Virus record (IMG/VR): IMGVR_UViG_3300041583_000385
Span: 22,323 to 86,322 of that record
DNA: 64,000 nucleotides
DNA from: a virus
Strand: one strand, 5' to 3'
Part shown: positions 1 through 7,737 of the stretch, in pieces
How positions within the stretch are numbered: position 1 is the first letter of the stretch
Layout of the letters: each line of letters starts with the position of its first letter
The notes under the pieces: model-generated
What the model saw: only the letters and a program-made list of their open reading frames with translations
Told to the model about the DNA's origin: nothing
The model's database searches: none
Translations under genes and position numbers: made by a program

Positions 1-350
1 ATACCCTTCTCTATATCAAATAATATATACTCCATATCTTCAATAGATGGGTTCATATCACTACAATATTTTTCTTTAACAGAATCTCTTATCAATACAA
101 CAGATTTACAATTATATGTTGTTACATACATACTACCATTTGGTAATGTTTTATTTCTAATCCATATAGATGGTGATTTTTCTATCTCCCATTTATTATC
201 TGATAATGTATATTTTACTTCCATTTCATACTCAGTGGAATCTTCTCCATGTGCGGTTAATGATCTCTTATGAGTTCGATATTTAGAAGATGGTGATTTC
301 TCACGCCATACCAATGCACCAGAATTGGTGACACCACATAGTGACTCCAT
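1..350 (-). CDS. Hypothetical protein, C-terminus beyond window edge
   Basis: An open minus-strand frame starts with ATG at 350 (protein begins MESLCGVTNSGALVWREK) and runs off the left edge without a stop, giving at least 116 residues. The visible part is mixed, with alternating charged and aromatic residues (for example KWEIEKSPSIWIRNK). I do not recognise a family. The next gene on the same strand ends at 364, so the two are probably co-transcribed. Confidence 0.6.
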   Translation of the reverse strand, partial: MESLCGVTNSGALVWREKSPSSKYRTHKRSLTAHGEDSTEYEMEVKYTLSDNKWEIEKSPSIWIRNKTLPNGSMYVTTYNCKSVVLIRDSVKEKYCSDMNPSIEDMEYILFDIEKG

Positions 351-363
351 TACCCCATTTAAC

Positions 364-576
364 CTATCTTCCACCATATTTGAAATTTTTATTAACCCAA
401 CCTACTGAGAAATTATTATATTCATTTGCATATAATATGTGATTTAAACAAACCATAACCTCTACATCCTCATTATCTACATAAAGTACTTCATAAGTTT
501 TACCCTTCTCGAAGAGTGGCATATTCATTATGTTCGTTATTTCATTTATACAAATTAATTTGTCTCCTTTTCTCAT
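364..576 (-). CDS. Small hypothetical protein (MRKGD family)
   Basis: 70-residue protein starting MRKGDKLICINEITN. An AAAAGGAGA-like tract lies just inside the start. The fold looks like a small beta-rich domain (KGKTYEVLYVDNEDVEVMV). A short relic with a matching start (MRKGEVYKLV) lies at 53213-53269 on the same strand, so this is a small paralogous family. Function unknown. Confidence 0.6.
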   Translation of the reverse strand: MRKGDKLICINEITNIMNMPLFEKGKTYEVLYVDNEDVEVMVCLNHILYANEYNNFSVGWVNKNFKYGGR

Positions 577-591
577 ATATTTTTTATTAAA

Positions 592-841
592 AAATTAGTA
601 TAAGTTGAGCTTACCCAACATTTTGCTTTATGCTATCATCTATCTATTGCCACAAACCCGACCATCAAAGGGGAACCGATACCCTAGGTCTGTACGTGTC
701 GCTACTTCCGTGGTGCTAACGACTATCCGAAGACCGCCTCCCACGTTAGGTTCAGTAGTGTCGAGGTTTCTCCAGTATCTCTATAAATGAGATTTACACC
801 CTTACGGGACCGGCGATAGCTTCTCTGACTTATACTAATTT
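592..841 (-). ncRNA. Candidate structured RNA closed by a 14-bp terminal stem
   Basis: A roughly 220-nt stretch far richer in G+C than its surroundings is bounded by a perfect 14-bp inverted repeat (592-605 and 828-841, AAATTAGTATAAGT/ACTTATACTAATTT). Inside lie further pairings visible on the minus strand: GCTATC/GATAGC, CCC-GTAA-GGG with a GNRA loop, ATCTC/GAGAT, CTAACG/CGTTAG, and a UUCG loop. The GNRA and UUCG loops favour minus-strand transcription. The short plus-strand ORF across it (605-790) has no protein-like character. I cannot assign an RNA class. Confidence 0.6.
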
Positions 842-1311
842 ATTATTAATGCTAAATTATATTCTCTTTTTAATTTCATTGTCCAAGTTTCCACCTTCTG
901 TTTAACTAGGCGATGTAAACAATTATATTCTCTTTTATTAATTTCTTCTAAGTTACCAATATGTTTAGTAAATAATGACATTAAATCTTCTGGTGTCATT
1001 ATATCATTAAATCTACCACTAGGATCCAATAGGTTAATTTCGTTTATGAAATTAATTATAGGTAATACTTCATACCAGTTTTCACCCTTTTTATCCCATG
1101 TATTAAACCATTTACGTATAACTAAATGAAAATATGATTTATTTTCTAAAAAAAACTCATATGTCATATTTACCTCTTTTGGTTTAATACCAATATATTT
1201 ATCCCATTTTTCAATTAGATAATCTTTATCACAGTCTAATACTTTAATATCCATCGTTTGATGGAAATTAAATGTGAAATTAATAAGGTTATCTAATTGT
1301 CCCTTTGTCAT
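835..1311 (-). CDS. Hypothetical protein
   Basis: 158 residues, start MTKGQLDNLINF, alpha-helical and charged, with no membrane segment or recognised motif. A TATATTTG promoter-like box ends only about 5 nt before the ATG. The stop codon lies inside the 3' arm of the structured-RNA stem, so the RNA may be processed from, or read through from, this transcript. Confidence 0.65.
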   Translation of the reverse strand: MTKGQLDNLINFTFNFHQTMDIKVLDCDKDYLIEKWDKYIGIKPKEVNMTYEFFLENKSYFHLVIRKWFNTWDKKGENWYEVLPIINFINEINLLDPSGRFNDIMTPEDLMSLFTKHIGNLEEINKREYNCLHRLVKQKVETWTMKLKREYNLALIIN

Positions 1312-1316
1312 AATTA

Positions 1317-1324
1317 CAAATATA
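1317..1324 (-). promoter_or_regulatory. Bacteroidota-type -7 element (TATATTTG)
   Basis: TATATTTG on the minus strand, followed by TAATT and then the ATG at 1311. It matches the Bacteroidota TAnnTTTG -7 consensus. The spacing predicts a transcript start at or next to the start codon. Confidence 0.6.
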
Positions 1325-1384
1325 CGTAAAATTGAAAGAAAAACAAGGGTTTTTTATATATAATTAAAATTTGAAAAATTTATT

Positions 1385-2272
1385 ATGAAAATAAAACATA
1401 AAGTTATAAAAGAGTTTCAATATCTTAGTCCAGATAAGAAAATCTTCATATTAAAACTTGGTACTATACTAAACAACTATAATTATAAAATTAAAGATGA
1501 ATTGATATTAGTTGATAAAGATATAATTGATAATAATCCACAATATTTTCAAGTAGTTGATTGGAAAGAAGAGATTCACTCATTTATAAAAACAAATAAA
1601 TTACCATCACCAAAAACATTAGCTAATAAGCTAATACCGTTTATGGAGGATATGATATTATCATCTATGGCTAAAAGTACTGATACTGGTGCACAAGTAG
1701 ATGAAGATAGATTAAAAGAAATCGAAAGTAAAGAATCTGATTTAAATAATAGAGAGAAGAGAATTAAAAGTAAAGAAGAAGAACTTGAAATTAGATCAAA
1801 CAGAGTTGAGAAGAGAGAGGAAGATTATAGAGAATGTCTTAAAGATTTAGATAGTAAAGAAGATTCACTCAGAGAAAAATCTAAAGATTTAAAAGAAAGA
1901 GAATTGGATGTGCAAGATAAGTTACAAGATATTAACGAAAAGGAAAGAAACCTTGATAGAACTATATTAGAATCATCTAAAGATATCGATATTAAATATA
2001 CTGAGTTACAATCAAAAATTGATAAAGATTTAAAAACTGTTACTGAGAAAGAGAAAGGATTAGAAATAACCGCAAAGGATATTAAAAAGAGAGAAGATAA
2101 ACTCTTAGATAGGGAAGATGAAATAGATGATTTATTAAGAGATATAGAAAGAAAGAAAGAAGAATTTCAAGATTGGGGTGAAGAGGTAGTTAAATTAGAC
2201 CAAGAAATAAAAGATTGGGAAAAACTACATTGGAAGTTCAAAAGATTGAAGAAGCCGCCTTCTGCTATTTAA
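1385..2272 (+). CDS. Long coiled-coil protein
   Basis: 295 residues. The first ~100 are a compact domain (YLSPDKKIFILKLGTILNNY). Residues ~105-285 are almost uninterrupted heptad-rich Lys/Glu coiled coil (KEEELEIRSNRVEKREEDY and similar). There is no signal peptide or membrane segment. A TTTTTTATATATAA tract precedes the start. A structural rod or scaffold role is possible, but the sequence shows only the coiled coil. Confidence 0.75.
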   Translation: MKIKHKVIKEFQYLSPDKKIFILKLGTILNNYNYKIKDELILVDKDIIDNNPQYFQVVDWKEEIHSFIKTNKLPSPKTLANKLIPFMEDMILSSMAKSTDTGAQVDEDRLKEIESKESDLNNREKRIKSKEEELEIRSNRVEKREEDYRECLKDLDSKEDSLREKSKDLKERELDVQDKLQDINEKERNLDRTILESSKDIDIKYTELQSKIDKDLKTVTEKEKGLEITAKDIKKREDKLLDREDEIDDLLRDIERKKEEFQDWGEEVVKLDQEIKDWEKLHWKFKRLKKPPSAI

Positions 2273-2353
2273 CTATAAAAAATCCATATATCAAAGTAAC
2301 ATAAAAAACCGACCAGATAGTATAGTTTAAGGTATCATGATGTTACATGAAGT

Positions 2354-2608
2354 TTAAATAGAAAATAAAAAAAGGTCTATATCATCACCAATTGTGCTTT
2401 TGATTTTACTAATATCGGATTTATCGATAACATTGAATGATTGATATACATTAATTATATCATCATCACTTTGTTTATTTTGAATGAATTTAGAAATAGA
2501 GTCGCAAAACTTATTGAATTTGCTGATACCATCATATTTCTCAAGTACTGACCATAATATTTCTCTCTTTCCCATACTACAAGATAAGGAAAAGTATTGA
2601 ATTACCAA
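2354..2608 (-). CDS. Small hypothetical protein
   Basis: Up to 84 residues if a TTG at 2608 is used. An ATG at 2575 gives a 73-residue form (MGKREILWSVLEKYDG). The longer form overlaps the end of the upstream gene by 7 nt, typical of these operons. Contains the helical segment FNKFCDSISKFIQNKQSDDD. Unknown function. Confidence 0.55.
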   Translation of the reverse strand: MVIQYFSLSCSMGKREILWSVLEKYDGISKFNKFCDSISKFIQNKQSDDDIINVYQSFNVIDKSDISKIKSTIGDDIDLFLFSI

Positions 2609-3306
2609 AGCATTTTAGCTACGGATTTATGTTGTTTATCTGTTAAATATCCTCTTTTCTCATAAAAATCAAGAACACTACTTAAAAATGAATTTGAATC
2701 TTTATTTAATTTGAATCTCAATTGTCTTATTAAATTAACCGACTTATCTGTGTCTTCATTAAGAATTTGGTTTAATTTAATATTTCTTAGCTCAGATGTT
2801 CCAATTTTTTTATTTAAGTACTCCATAAACTCATTCCATTGTACTTCTTCAATTGAATAATAATTTTTAGTAAATGGACTTATTATAATTTTTAAACCAT
2901 TACCCTCTTGTAGTAAGTATAGAGAATTAACGGGGCAATTTTGATACCTAACACTTATCCTAGTGTCTCTTTTTGATATATCAACAAATACAGTATCTAA
3001 GTCATAAAAGTTATCAGGATCAAATGTAAACACATCTGAATCAAATTCAAATTTACCAAATTCTGATAATAATTTTTCAATATCTTGTAATGTTAAATCA
3101 TTTATTAGAACACCATTATTTATAATAGCTTCAATTGGTTTGAAAAAGTCTTTTTTATTAAATATACTAGGATCCACACGAGCGAAATCAGCGGTCATAG
3201 ATGAAATACCATCTGGTATATAAGGAGTTGTTACCCCACCCCAAGCATTGTATTGGGGCACACCAAAATCATCATCTATTTGTAAACTTATGAAAAAATC
3301 TAACAT
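2602..3306 (-). CDS. Hypothetical protein with C-terminal FYEKRGYLTDKQ motif
   Basis: 234 residues. The last ~35 residues (FLSSVLDFYEKRGYLTDKQ followed by HKSVAKML) form a helix-turn-helix-like motif of the type seen at the ends of several phage replication or recombination proteins, but I cannot name the family. Overlaps its upstream (3300) and downstream (2608) neighbours by 4-7 nt, indicating one operon. Confidence 0.65.
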   Translation of the reverse strand: MLDFFISLQIDDDFGVPQYNAWGGVTTPYIPDGISSMTADFARVDPSIFNKKDFFKPIEAIINNGVLINDLTLQDIEKLLSEFGKFEFDSDVFTFDPDNFYDLDTVFVDISKRDTRISVRYQNCPVNSLYLLQEGNGLKIIISPFTKNYYSIEEVQWNEFMEYLNKKIGTSELRNIKLNQILNEDTDKSVNLIRQLRFKLNKDSNSFLSSVLDFYEKRGYLTDKQHKSVAKMLW

Positions 3307-3647
3307 GATAACTTTTGTTCAGTTAATTTATCTTTTAATTTAATAAGTCCAAACATCTTAGTTCTTTGGAACGTTGGGAATTTATCACCATTCTTAACAA
3401 TCCATTCCATATCATGTAATCTTTTTATGGAATACATAACATAATAAGTAGTATATCTTTTTTTGAATTTTATTTGCATCCAGTTATTGAATAAATAACG
3501 TTTGCTTATTCTAACAAACCCTTCTCTTTTCTTAAACCTCTCTATGCTTTCTTTTAGATTCTCAATAACAACAGAGTATGAGTGACCATCCTCCAATAAT
3601 GCTTGAATTTTTTTGTCAATATGTTCTTCTATTCTACTTGGTTTCAT
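3300..3647 (-). CDS. Small basic hypothetical protein
   Basis: 115 residues, Lys/Arg/Tyr-rich (KFKKRYTTYYVMYSIKRLHD), so possibly nucleic-acid binding. First gene of the three-gene unit 3647-2354, with a TATATTTG box directly upstream. No recognised domain. Confidence 0.6.
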   Translation of the reverse strand: MKPSRIEEHIDKKIQALLEDGHSYSVVIENLKESIERFKKREGFVRISKRYLFNNWMQIKFKKRYTTYYVMYSIKRLHDMEWIVKNGDKFPTFQRTKMFGLIKLKDKLTEQKLSC

Positions 3648-3652
3648 AGAGA

Positions 3653-3660
3653 CAAATATA
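3653..3660 (-). promoter_or_regulatory. TATATTTG promoter element for 3647-2354 operon
   Basis: TATATTTG on the minus strand followed by TCTCT and the ATG at 3647. Same arrangement as at 1317 and 5120. Confidence 0.6.
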
Positions 3661-3676
3661 AGGAAATAATATTAAT

Positions 3677-3997
3677 TTACCTAATTAGAGATACTGTCCC
3701 ATAGAATATTTTAGAACATTCTGACCCATAAGCAACAACCTCATAAAGGTAAACACCTCTTTCACACAAATTCCCATTATATAATCCATTCCACTTATCA
3801 CCAACAAAAACTAACATACCCCATCGATTATAAATTGAAAGTTTATAACTTGTATAAGAGTTTATATATGTTGGGTAAAACTCACTATTCGTGCTCATTG
3901 TTGGTGTGAAAGCATTTGGTGAAATTATAGTATCATTACATTGTGAAAATGTAAATATTGATAATAGTAATAGAATTGATGTTAATAATATTTTCAT
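3677..3997 (-). CDS. Secreted stand-alone T9SS/CHU_C C-terminal domain protein
   Basis: The ATG at 3997 is chosen because it starts a clean signal peptide (MKILLTSILLLLSIFTFS, then Q, a usual Bacteroidota cleavage context). A longer frame would run back into the HAD gene. The mature ~87 residues are essentially one gliding-motility-associated C-terminal (CHU_C, TIGR04131-like) domain: PNAFTP near its start, YKLSIYNRWGMLVF in the middle, GVYLYEV and the final GTVSLIR. In hosts this domain ends large exported adhesins and directs them through type IX secretion. Here no cargo domain is attached. It follows the HAD gene by 4 nt in an operon. Whether it is cargo, anchor or decoy is inference. Confidence 0.85.
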   Translation of the reverse strand: MKILLTSILLLLSIFTFSQCNDTIISPNAFTPTMSTNSEFYPTYINSYTSYKLSIYNRWGMLVFVGDKWNGLYNGNLCERGVYLYEVVAYGSECSKIFYGTVSLIR

Positions 3998-4001
3998 AAG
4001 T

Positions 4002-4574
4002 TTATTTATTATTAGACCAGCCTCTTTTTTCAATTTTTCTAAAATTAGGCTCATCTTTTATTTTATCTAAGTATTTTATTAATTTAAATAGGTATGTATC
4101 ATCAGTATCTCCGTAAAAAGGAGGCATCTTAATAACATTACCATATGAATCAATATGCTCTGGTTTATCATCAACCATCAATACTCTCTCCATATCATAT
4201 CCCCTTTTACTCAATTTGGAAATGTTTTTCTTATACACATAGTGTCCCATTCCACATCCCTCACCATGGTCATATTGTGGTGTGCAATTTTTCTCACTAT
4301 AAAAGAATTTCAATTTAGTAACATCAATATTCATTTTATCAACTAAAAATTCAGCATAGTCTTTACCAGCCGCTGTCCAAATAGCAACATCATAATTTTC
4401 AAATGCGAACTCAATAAATTCTTTTAGACCTGGTCGAAACATAGTTCTATACATACCATCTAAAACATCAAATGAGTTCTTTATAAAATCATAACTCTGT
4501 TTACTTATTTCACTCTCATAAACTGAGTGAAATAAACATTCATCTAAGTCTAATATTAATAATCTGTTTTTCAT
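4002..4574 (-). CDS. HAD-family FCP1/NIF-like phosphatase
   Basis: 190 residues with the NLI-interacting-factor/FCP1 signature: DLDECLFHS at residues ~9-17 (nucleophile Asp), RPGLKEFIEFA, AIWTAA (motif II Thr), and VDDKPEH (motif III acidic pair). The size fits the SCP/FCP1 catalytic domain alone. The substrate cannot be read from sequence; phosphoprotein or nucleic-acid ends are both possible. Its ATG overlaps the stop of the upstream rhomboid remnant (ATGA). Confidence 0.85.
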   Translation of the reverse strand: MKNRLLILDLDECLFHSVYESEISKQSYDFIKNSFDVLDGMYRTMFRPGLKEFIEFAFENYDVAIWTAAGKDYAEFLVDKMNIDVTKLKFFYSEKNCTPQYDHGEGCGMGHYVYKKNISKLSKRGYDMERVLMVDDKPEHIDSYGNVIKMPPFYGDTDDTYLFKLIKYLDKIKDEPNFRKIEKRGWSNNK

Positions 4575-4702
4575 TTTTTGATAAGTTTATTAGCAAAATA
4601 GAATAGTGTTCCTGTTAGATCTCCACCGATATGTGCAAAGTGTGCTATATTATCACCAGGATACATAAACCCACAAAACAATTCAATTGCTATGATTAAT
4701 GG
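4571..4702 (-). pseudogene. C-terminal remnant of a rhomboid protease
   Basis: Directly after the TGA at 4703-4705, and in the same frame, 43 residues remain that match the last transmembrane segment of rhomboid proteases: GDNIAHFAHIGGDLTGTLF, with the H..H..G spacing and hydrophobic flanks, ending KLIKK. There is no start codon or catalytic Ser region. It ends in an ATGA overlap with the HAD gene, so a full rhomboid gene once preceded that gene. Confidence 0.6.
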
Positions 4703-4951
4703 TCATTCACGCTCTACTTTAAAAAATTCGTCATTTTTATAATAACCATCTATATAAGTGTAAATTGTATTACTTGTTTTAGGTTTAAACCATCTTACTC
4801 TAATAACTTCATCACCATCTAACTCTAATGTATCAGTTAATCCATCATCATCAAATCTACCTCTAAAAAGTGGTATATTAAAACTATTTATAACAGCGTA
4901 GTAATTTGTTACAACAAGATTTGATGGTATTATACCTTGTATAAAATCCAT
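4703..4951 (-). CDS. Small hypothetical protein
   Basis: 82 residues, start MDFIQGIIPSNLVV, beta-rich, acidic middle (FDDDGLTDTLELDGDEV). The TGA stop is followed in frame by the rhomboid relic, so this may itself lie at a deletion junction. Start overlaps the stop of the zinc-ribbon gene (TAATG). Confidence 0.6.
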   Translation of the reverse strand: MDFIQGIIPSNLVVTNYYAVINSFNIPLFRGRFDDDGLTDTLELDGDEVIRVRWFKPKTSNTIYTYIDGYYKNDEFFKVERE

Positions 4952-5115
4952 TAGTCTCTGTTATCAATAACAGTTCTTTTACACCAATTACAAACAATAA
5001 CAATTCCTGTTTTGTCTCTAATTACTTCTGTTTCACAACTACCTTGACAAAGTGCCTCACCAACAGGTGTGTATTGTGATAACTTATCTTCAATTCTTTC
5101 TTTTAAATTATCCAT
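4951..5115 (-). CDS. Mini zinc-ribbon protein
   Basis: 54 residues, start MDNLKERIEDKLSQY, with two Cys pairs (CQGSC and CNWC) spaced about 20 residues apart, as in a single zinc ribbon. A TATATTTG promoter lies 5 nt before the ATG. The stop overlaps the next start. Probably a small nucleic-acid- or protein-binding adaptor. Confidence 0.7.
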   Translation of the reverse strand: MDNLKERIEDKLSQYTPVGEALCQGSCETEVIRDKTGIVIVCNWCKRTVIDNRD

Positions 5116-5119
5116 GATA

Positions 5120-5127
5120 CAAATATA
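5120..5127 (-). promoter_or_regulatory. TATATTTG promoter element
   Basis: TATATTTG on the minus strand, then TATC and ATG at 5115. It lies back to back with the plus-strand TTAATATATATA motif at 5138, making a divergent promoter with one box of each type. Confidence 0.6.
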
Positions 5128-5137
5128 CGAAATTTTA

Positions 5138-5149
5138 TTAATATATATA
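5138..5149 (+). promoter_or_regulatory. Phage-type AT promoter motif (TTAATATATATA)
   Basis: Ends 4 nt before the ATG of the leader gene at 5154. The same motif precedes many genes of this window at similar spacing. By analogy with the T4 late box (TATAAATA) it may be recognised by a phage sigma factor. Confidence 0.5.
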
Positions 5150-5153
5150 CACT

Positions 5154-5621
5154 ATGAAGTATATTAAACTATTTGAGAACTTTGACTTCCCACCAAATAT
5201 GAATATTGATGATATTGAGGAAATTTTCTTATCAGTATCAGATCTTGGATTTATATTTCATGACGTACACCTTTGTGATATAGCTTCAATGGGTGATAAA
5301 GATATCATTGGAGATCACAATGAATTAGATATGAATAACCCTCAACGTGCGGTGTCAATTAGATTGGTTATGGATAGAGAGCCTCATAAAAATACAGAAT
5401 TTCATCTCAGTGATGATTTTTATGAGGAATTTAAATTAACCATTGATCATTTTGAAAGTAGGTATGATTGTGAATTATCTAATATCTATATACGTAAAAA
5501 TAAACCAGTTTGGGTAAAAGATATCGATTCTATGAGAAAGTATATTAAATCTTTAACATCTATCAGTTGGATATCATCATTCGATTTAGCATTCACATTA
5601 AATGATACCATTGATAATTAA
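5154..5621 (+). CDS. Leader-bearing protein (MKYIKLFE|N)
   Basis: 155 residues. The N-terminus MKYIKLFE is one of the recurrent capsid-targeting-like leaders, with L-x-E as the predicted cut. The body contains IEEIFLSVSDLGFIF, a version of the 'DI..L.D.G(F/L).(F)' helix also present in the genes at 10111, 29308 and 59154, so it belongs to one paralogous family. The 3' end overlaps the convergent gene at 5598. Confidence 0.7.
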   Translation: MKYIKLFENFDFPPNMNIDDIEEIFLSVSDLGFIFHDVHLCDIASMGDKDIIGDHNELDMNNPQRAVSIRLVMDREPHKNTEFHLSDDFYEEFKLTIDHFESRYDCELSNIYIRKNKPVWVKDIDSMRKYIKSLTSISWISSFDLAFTLNDTIDN

Positions 5622-5951
5622 ATCCCTACGTATTGATATCAATTGTGTTAAAGATTCATCATCTTTTGGATCATAAGGTCTTCTATTCTCTAGAATCTTT
5701 TCCAAATTCTTTATTTGAGTATTAATAATAGGTATTGAAATTTCTTTCTTATTATAATTTAACCAATCCTCTTTTATGTATCTTGGCATGTTAGAAACGT
5801 CTTTTATATTTTCAATATCATCTTTTAGATAAAAATAGTTATCATTAACTTCTGTTATTATGGTAACAAAGCAAATTAAAGTATGATGTTCATATTCGGT
5901 AATTTGTGATATAATAACCCAAGGATCAATGTTTATTTCCCTATCATCCAT
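5598..5951 (-). CDS. Hypothetical protein
   Basis: 117 residues with a strand-rich N-terminal half (ITEYEHHTLICFVTIITEVNDN) and a helical charged C-terminus. Overlaps the stop of the upstream membrane protein by 8 nt. Not recognised. Confidence 0.6.
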   Translation of the reverse strand: MDDREINIDPWVIISQITEYEHHTLICFVTIITEVNDNYFYLKDDIENIKDVSNMPRYIKEDWLNYNKKEISIPIINTQIKNLEKILENRRPYDPKDDESLTQLISIRRDLIINGII

Positions 5952-6558
5952 TATTTTTACTATAATCTTCTAGAAATACCTTTTCTTCATTTGATAGACT
6001 ATCCATTCCTTTTTTACCAATTTTATCCAAAATATCATCAATATCGAATCTGGAATCATTTTCTTGTTGAATCACTTCAATATCAGATGGTTGATTCATA
6101 CCCTTCATCTGATCTGGATTTATATTAAATGTTTTTTCAAAATCTGGTCTATAAAACTTGAACCCCAATACTTCAACAATATCATTTATTTGCTTTTTAT
6201 ATCTTTTCTCAATAGTAAATACGATATCATCAGTAACATTACTTTCTATTGATGATGATGTATAAATACACTTTTCTTTTTGAAATATAGCTATATCCTT
6301 ACTATCCATCATATAAACAATATCAACTTCTCCATGATCCTTTAACTCAGATTTAATAAAAACCGTATTATTAACACGGTTTTTAAATTCAGATTTCCCT
6401 CTTGATATATTTGATAAAATTTGTTTGAATTGTTCAGTTATGCCTTTTAACATAACATCCTTCTTAATTTTATTATACCACTCTGATATAACTTTATATA
6501 CCATACCACCGATAGCTAAACCAGCAAAAAATACAATTAGAATTTGTAAAATATTCAT
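5944..6558 (-). CDS. Membrane-anchored protein with rhomboid-associated C-terminal motif
   Basis: 204 residues. One N-terminal transmembrane helix (ILIVFFAGLAIGGMVY) is followed by a cytoplasmic basic segment and a middle alpha/beta domain. The last ~32 residues (IDDILDKIGKKGMDSLSNEE...FLEDYSK) match the motif found at the C-termini of many Bacteroidota rhomboid proteins (DUF6576-like). A rhomboid relic lies 1.4 kb away. Function unknown. Confidence 0.65.
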   Translation of the reverse strand: MNILQILIVFFAGLAIGGMVYKVISEWYNKIKKDVMLKGITEQFKQILSNISRGKSEFKNRVNNTVFIKSELKDHGEVDIVYMMDSKDIAIFQKEKCIYTSSSIESNVTDDIVFTIEKRYKKQINDIVEVLGFKFYRPDFEKTFNINPDQMKGMNQPSDIEVIQQENDSRFDIDDILDKIGKKGMDSLSNEEKVFLEDYSKNNG

Positions 6559-6565
6559 ATATTAT

Positions 6566-7699
6566 TTATTTAATTTTGTAAACTTCTTTTCTTATTTTAA
6601 TGATTAAATCATTAACCATTTCACCATCAACTTTTGTTGGTAAATTGGACTCTTTGTAAATTTCATCAATCTGTTTAATTTCAGATTCAACATCATCAAT
6701 TAAAGTTTGTAGATCAACTTCACCTCTTCTAATAGAGATAAGTTCTTTAGCATTATCACGTCTTGTAATAATACCCTTTCCTTCTCCTATTTCACGAGCC
6801 ATACCCATTAGACGAACACAGTGCATCATATTCTTACCATCAATTTTCTGACCGTGAGATTTAACATCGACCCATCTAGCCTCATTTCTTTCTTCTAACC
6901 AAGTTTGGTAAGAGTTATAATCTTTACAGTGTTGTGAATATCCATCCTTGTTATAAGATATATGACCAATGAAGTAATCACTAGGACAGTTTATTGGAAT
7001 TGAACTTAATCTAAGTTCATTAGATTCCTCAAATGCGATTCCTCTAAACCCTTGATTCTTATCTGAAACTATTTCAGGGAAAGGAAGTTTAGATAATTTG
7101 AAATCATAAAATAAAGCGTATGTATCTCTACTATGTGGTACGTTTGATAATCCACAAAACTTTTGATCCATTTTTTTATCTTCGAGTACTTGTGTGAGTG
7201 GTATAGACTTTTCACCAGAAAGTAGATAACAAAAATCTAATGGTGTCTTACGAGTTACTTTGTCTTTTTCCCAGTTTTGTTTTTTATTCTGACCCTTAGC
7301 CTTACCAATTTGTTGACGTGCATATCCACCAAATGAACTAGCACATCCTTTAGTGATAAATTCATCACGTTTTTCTAATATTTGGTCAAAAATAGGGTCT
7401 TTGTAGATAATACAATCCTCTGGTGTATTAAGTAATTCTAAAACAGTTGGGTTATTACTAGCAAGTAGACCAAGAAATCTACGAACTTCATAGATTACAG
7501 TATCTTGAGTATCATCATTGATTTGTTCTTTATAATTCACACCAAGAATATCATTCATTGGTTGAATAAATACACCAGCATAATCAGTATCAGAACTTTC
7601 AATATTAGTACCGTAAGCGTGAGACCCACGTATGACAAGGTAAAGAGGTTTTGCCCCTGGTGATTTCTCTTGTATTAATTTTAATAGTTCATCTTTCAT
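6566..7699 (-). CDS. Nucleotidyltransferase, YcgL/COG3541 family
   Basis: 377 residues. The pol-beta-type nucleotidyltransferase signature is at residues ~24-45: RGSHAYGTNIESSDTDYAGV, where G-S is followed by the D-x-D metal-binding pair. ASNNPTVLELLNTP and SFGGYARQQ follow, as in phage and bacterial YcgL-like proteins. The substrate is unknown; transfer to RNA ends or proteins is possible. It has its own TATATTTG promoter at 7704. Confidence 0.85.
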   Translation of the reverse strand: MKDELLKLIQEKSPGAKPLYLVIRGSHAYGTNIESSDTDYAGVFIQPMNDILGVNYKEQINDDTQDTVIYEVRRFLGLLASNNPTVLELLNTPEDCIIYKDPIFDQILEKRDEFITKGCASSFGGYARQQIGKAKGQNKKQNWEKDKVTRKTPLDFCYLLSGEKSIPLTQVLEDKKMDQKFCGLSNVPHSRDTYALFYDFKLSKLPFPEIVSDKNQGFRGIAFEESNELRLSSIPINCPSDYFIGHISYNKDGYSQHCKDYNSYQTWLEERNEARWVDVKSHGQKIDGKNMMHCVRLMGMAREIGEGKGIITRRDNAKELISIRRGEVDLQTLIDDVESEIKQIDEIYKESNLPTKVDGEMVNDLIIKIRKEVYKIK

Positions 7700-7703
7700 T
7701 CTA

Positions 7704-7711
7704 CAAATATA
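7704..7711 (-). promoter_or_regulatory. TATATTTG promoter element
   Basis: TATATTTG on the minus strand followed by TAGA and the ATG at 7699, a predicted leaderless start. Confidence 0.6.
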
Positions 7712-7737
7712 AGAAGATTATTGGTATTTTATGTGAT

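Noticed and set aside
605-790. Plus-strand ORF of 61 codons
   Set aside because: Its composition (many Pro/Arg, no domain) reflects the G+C-rich structured-RNA candidate on which it lies; no promoter or start context supports it.
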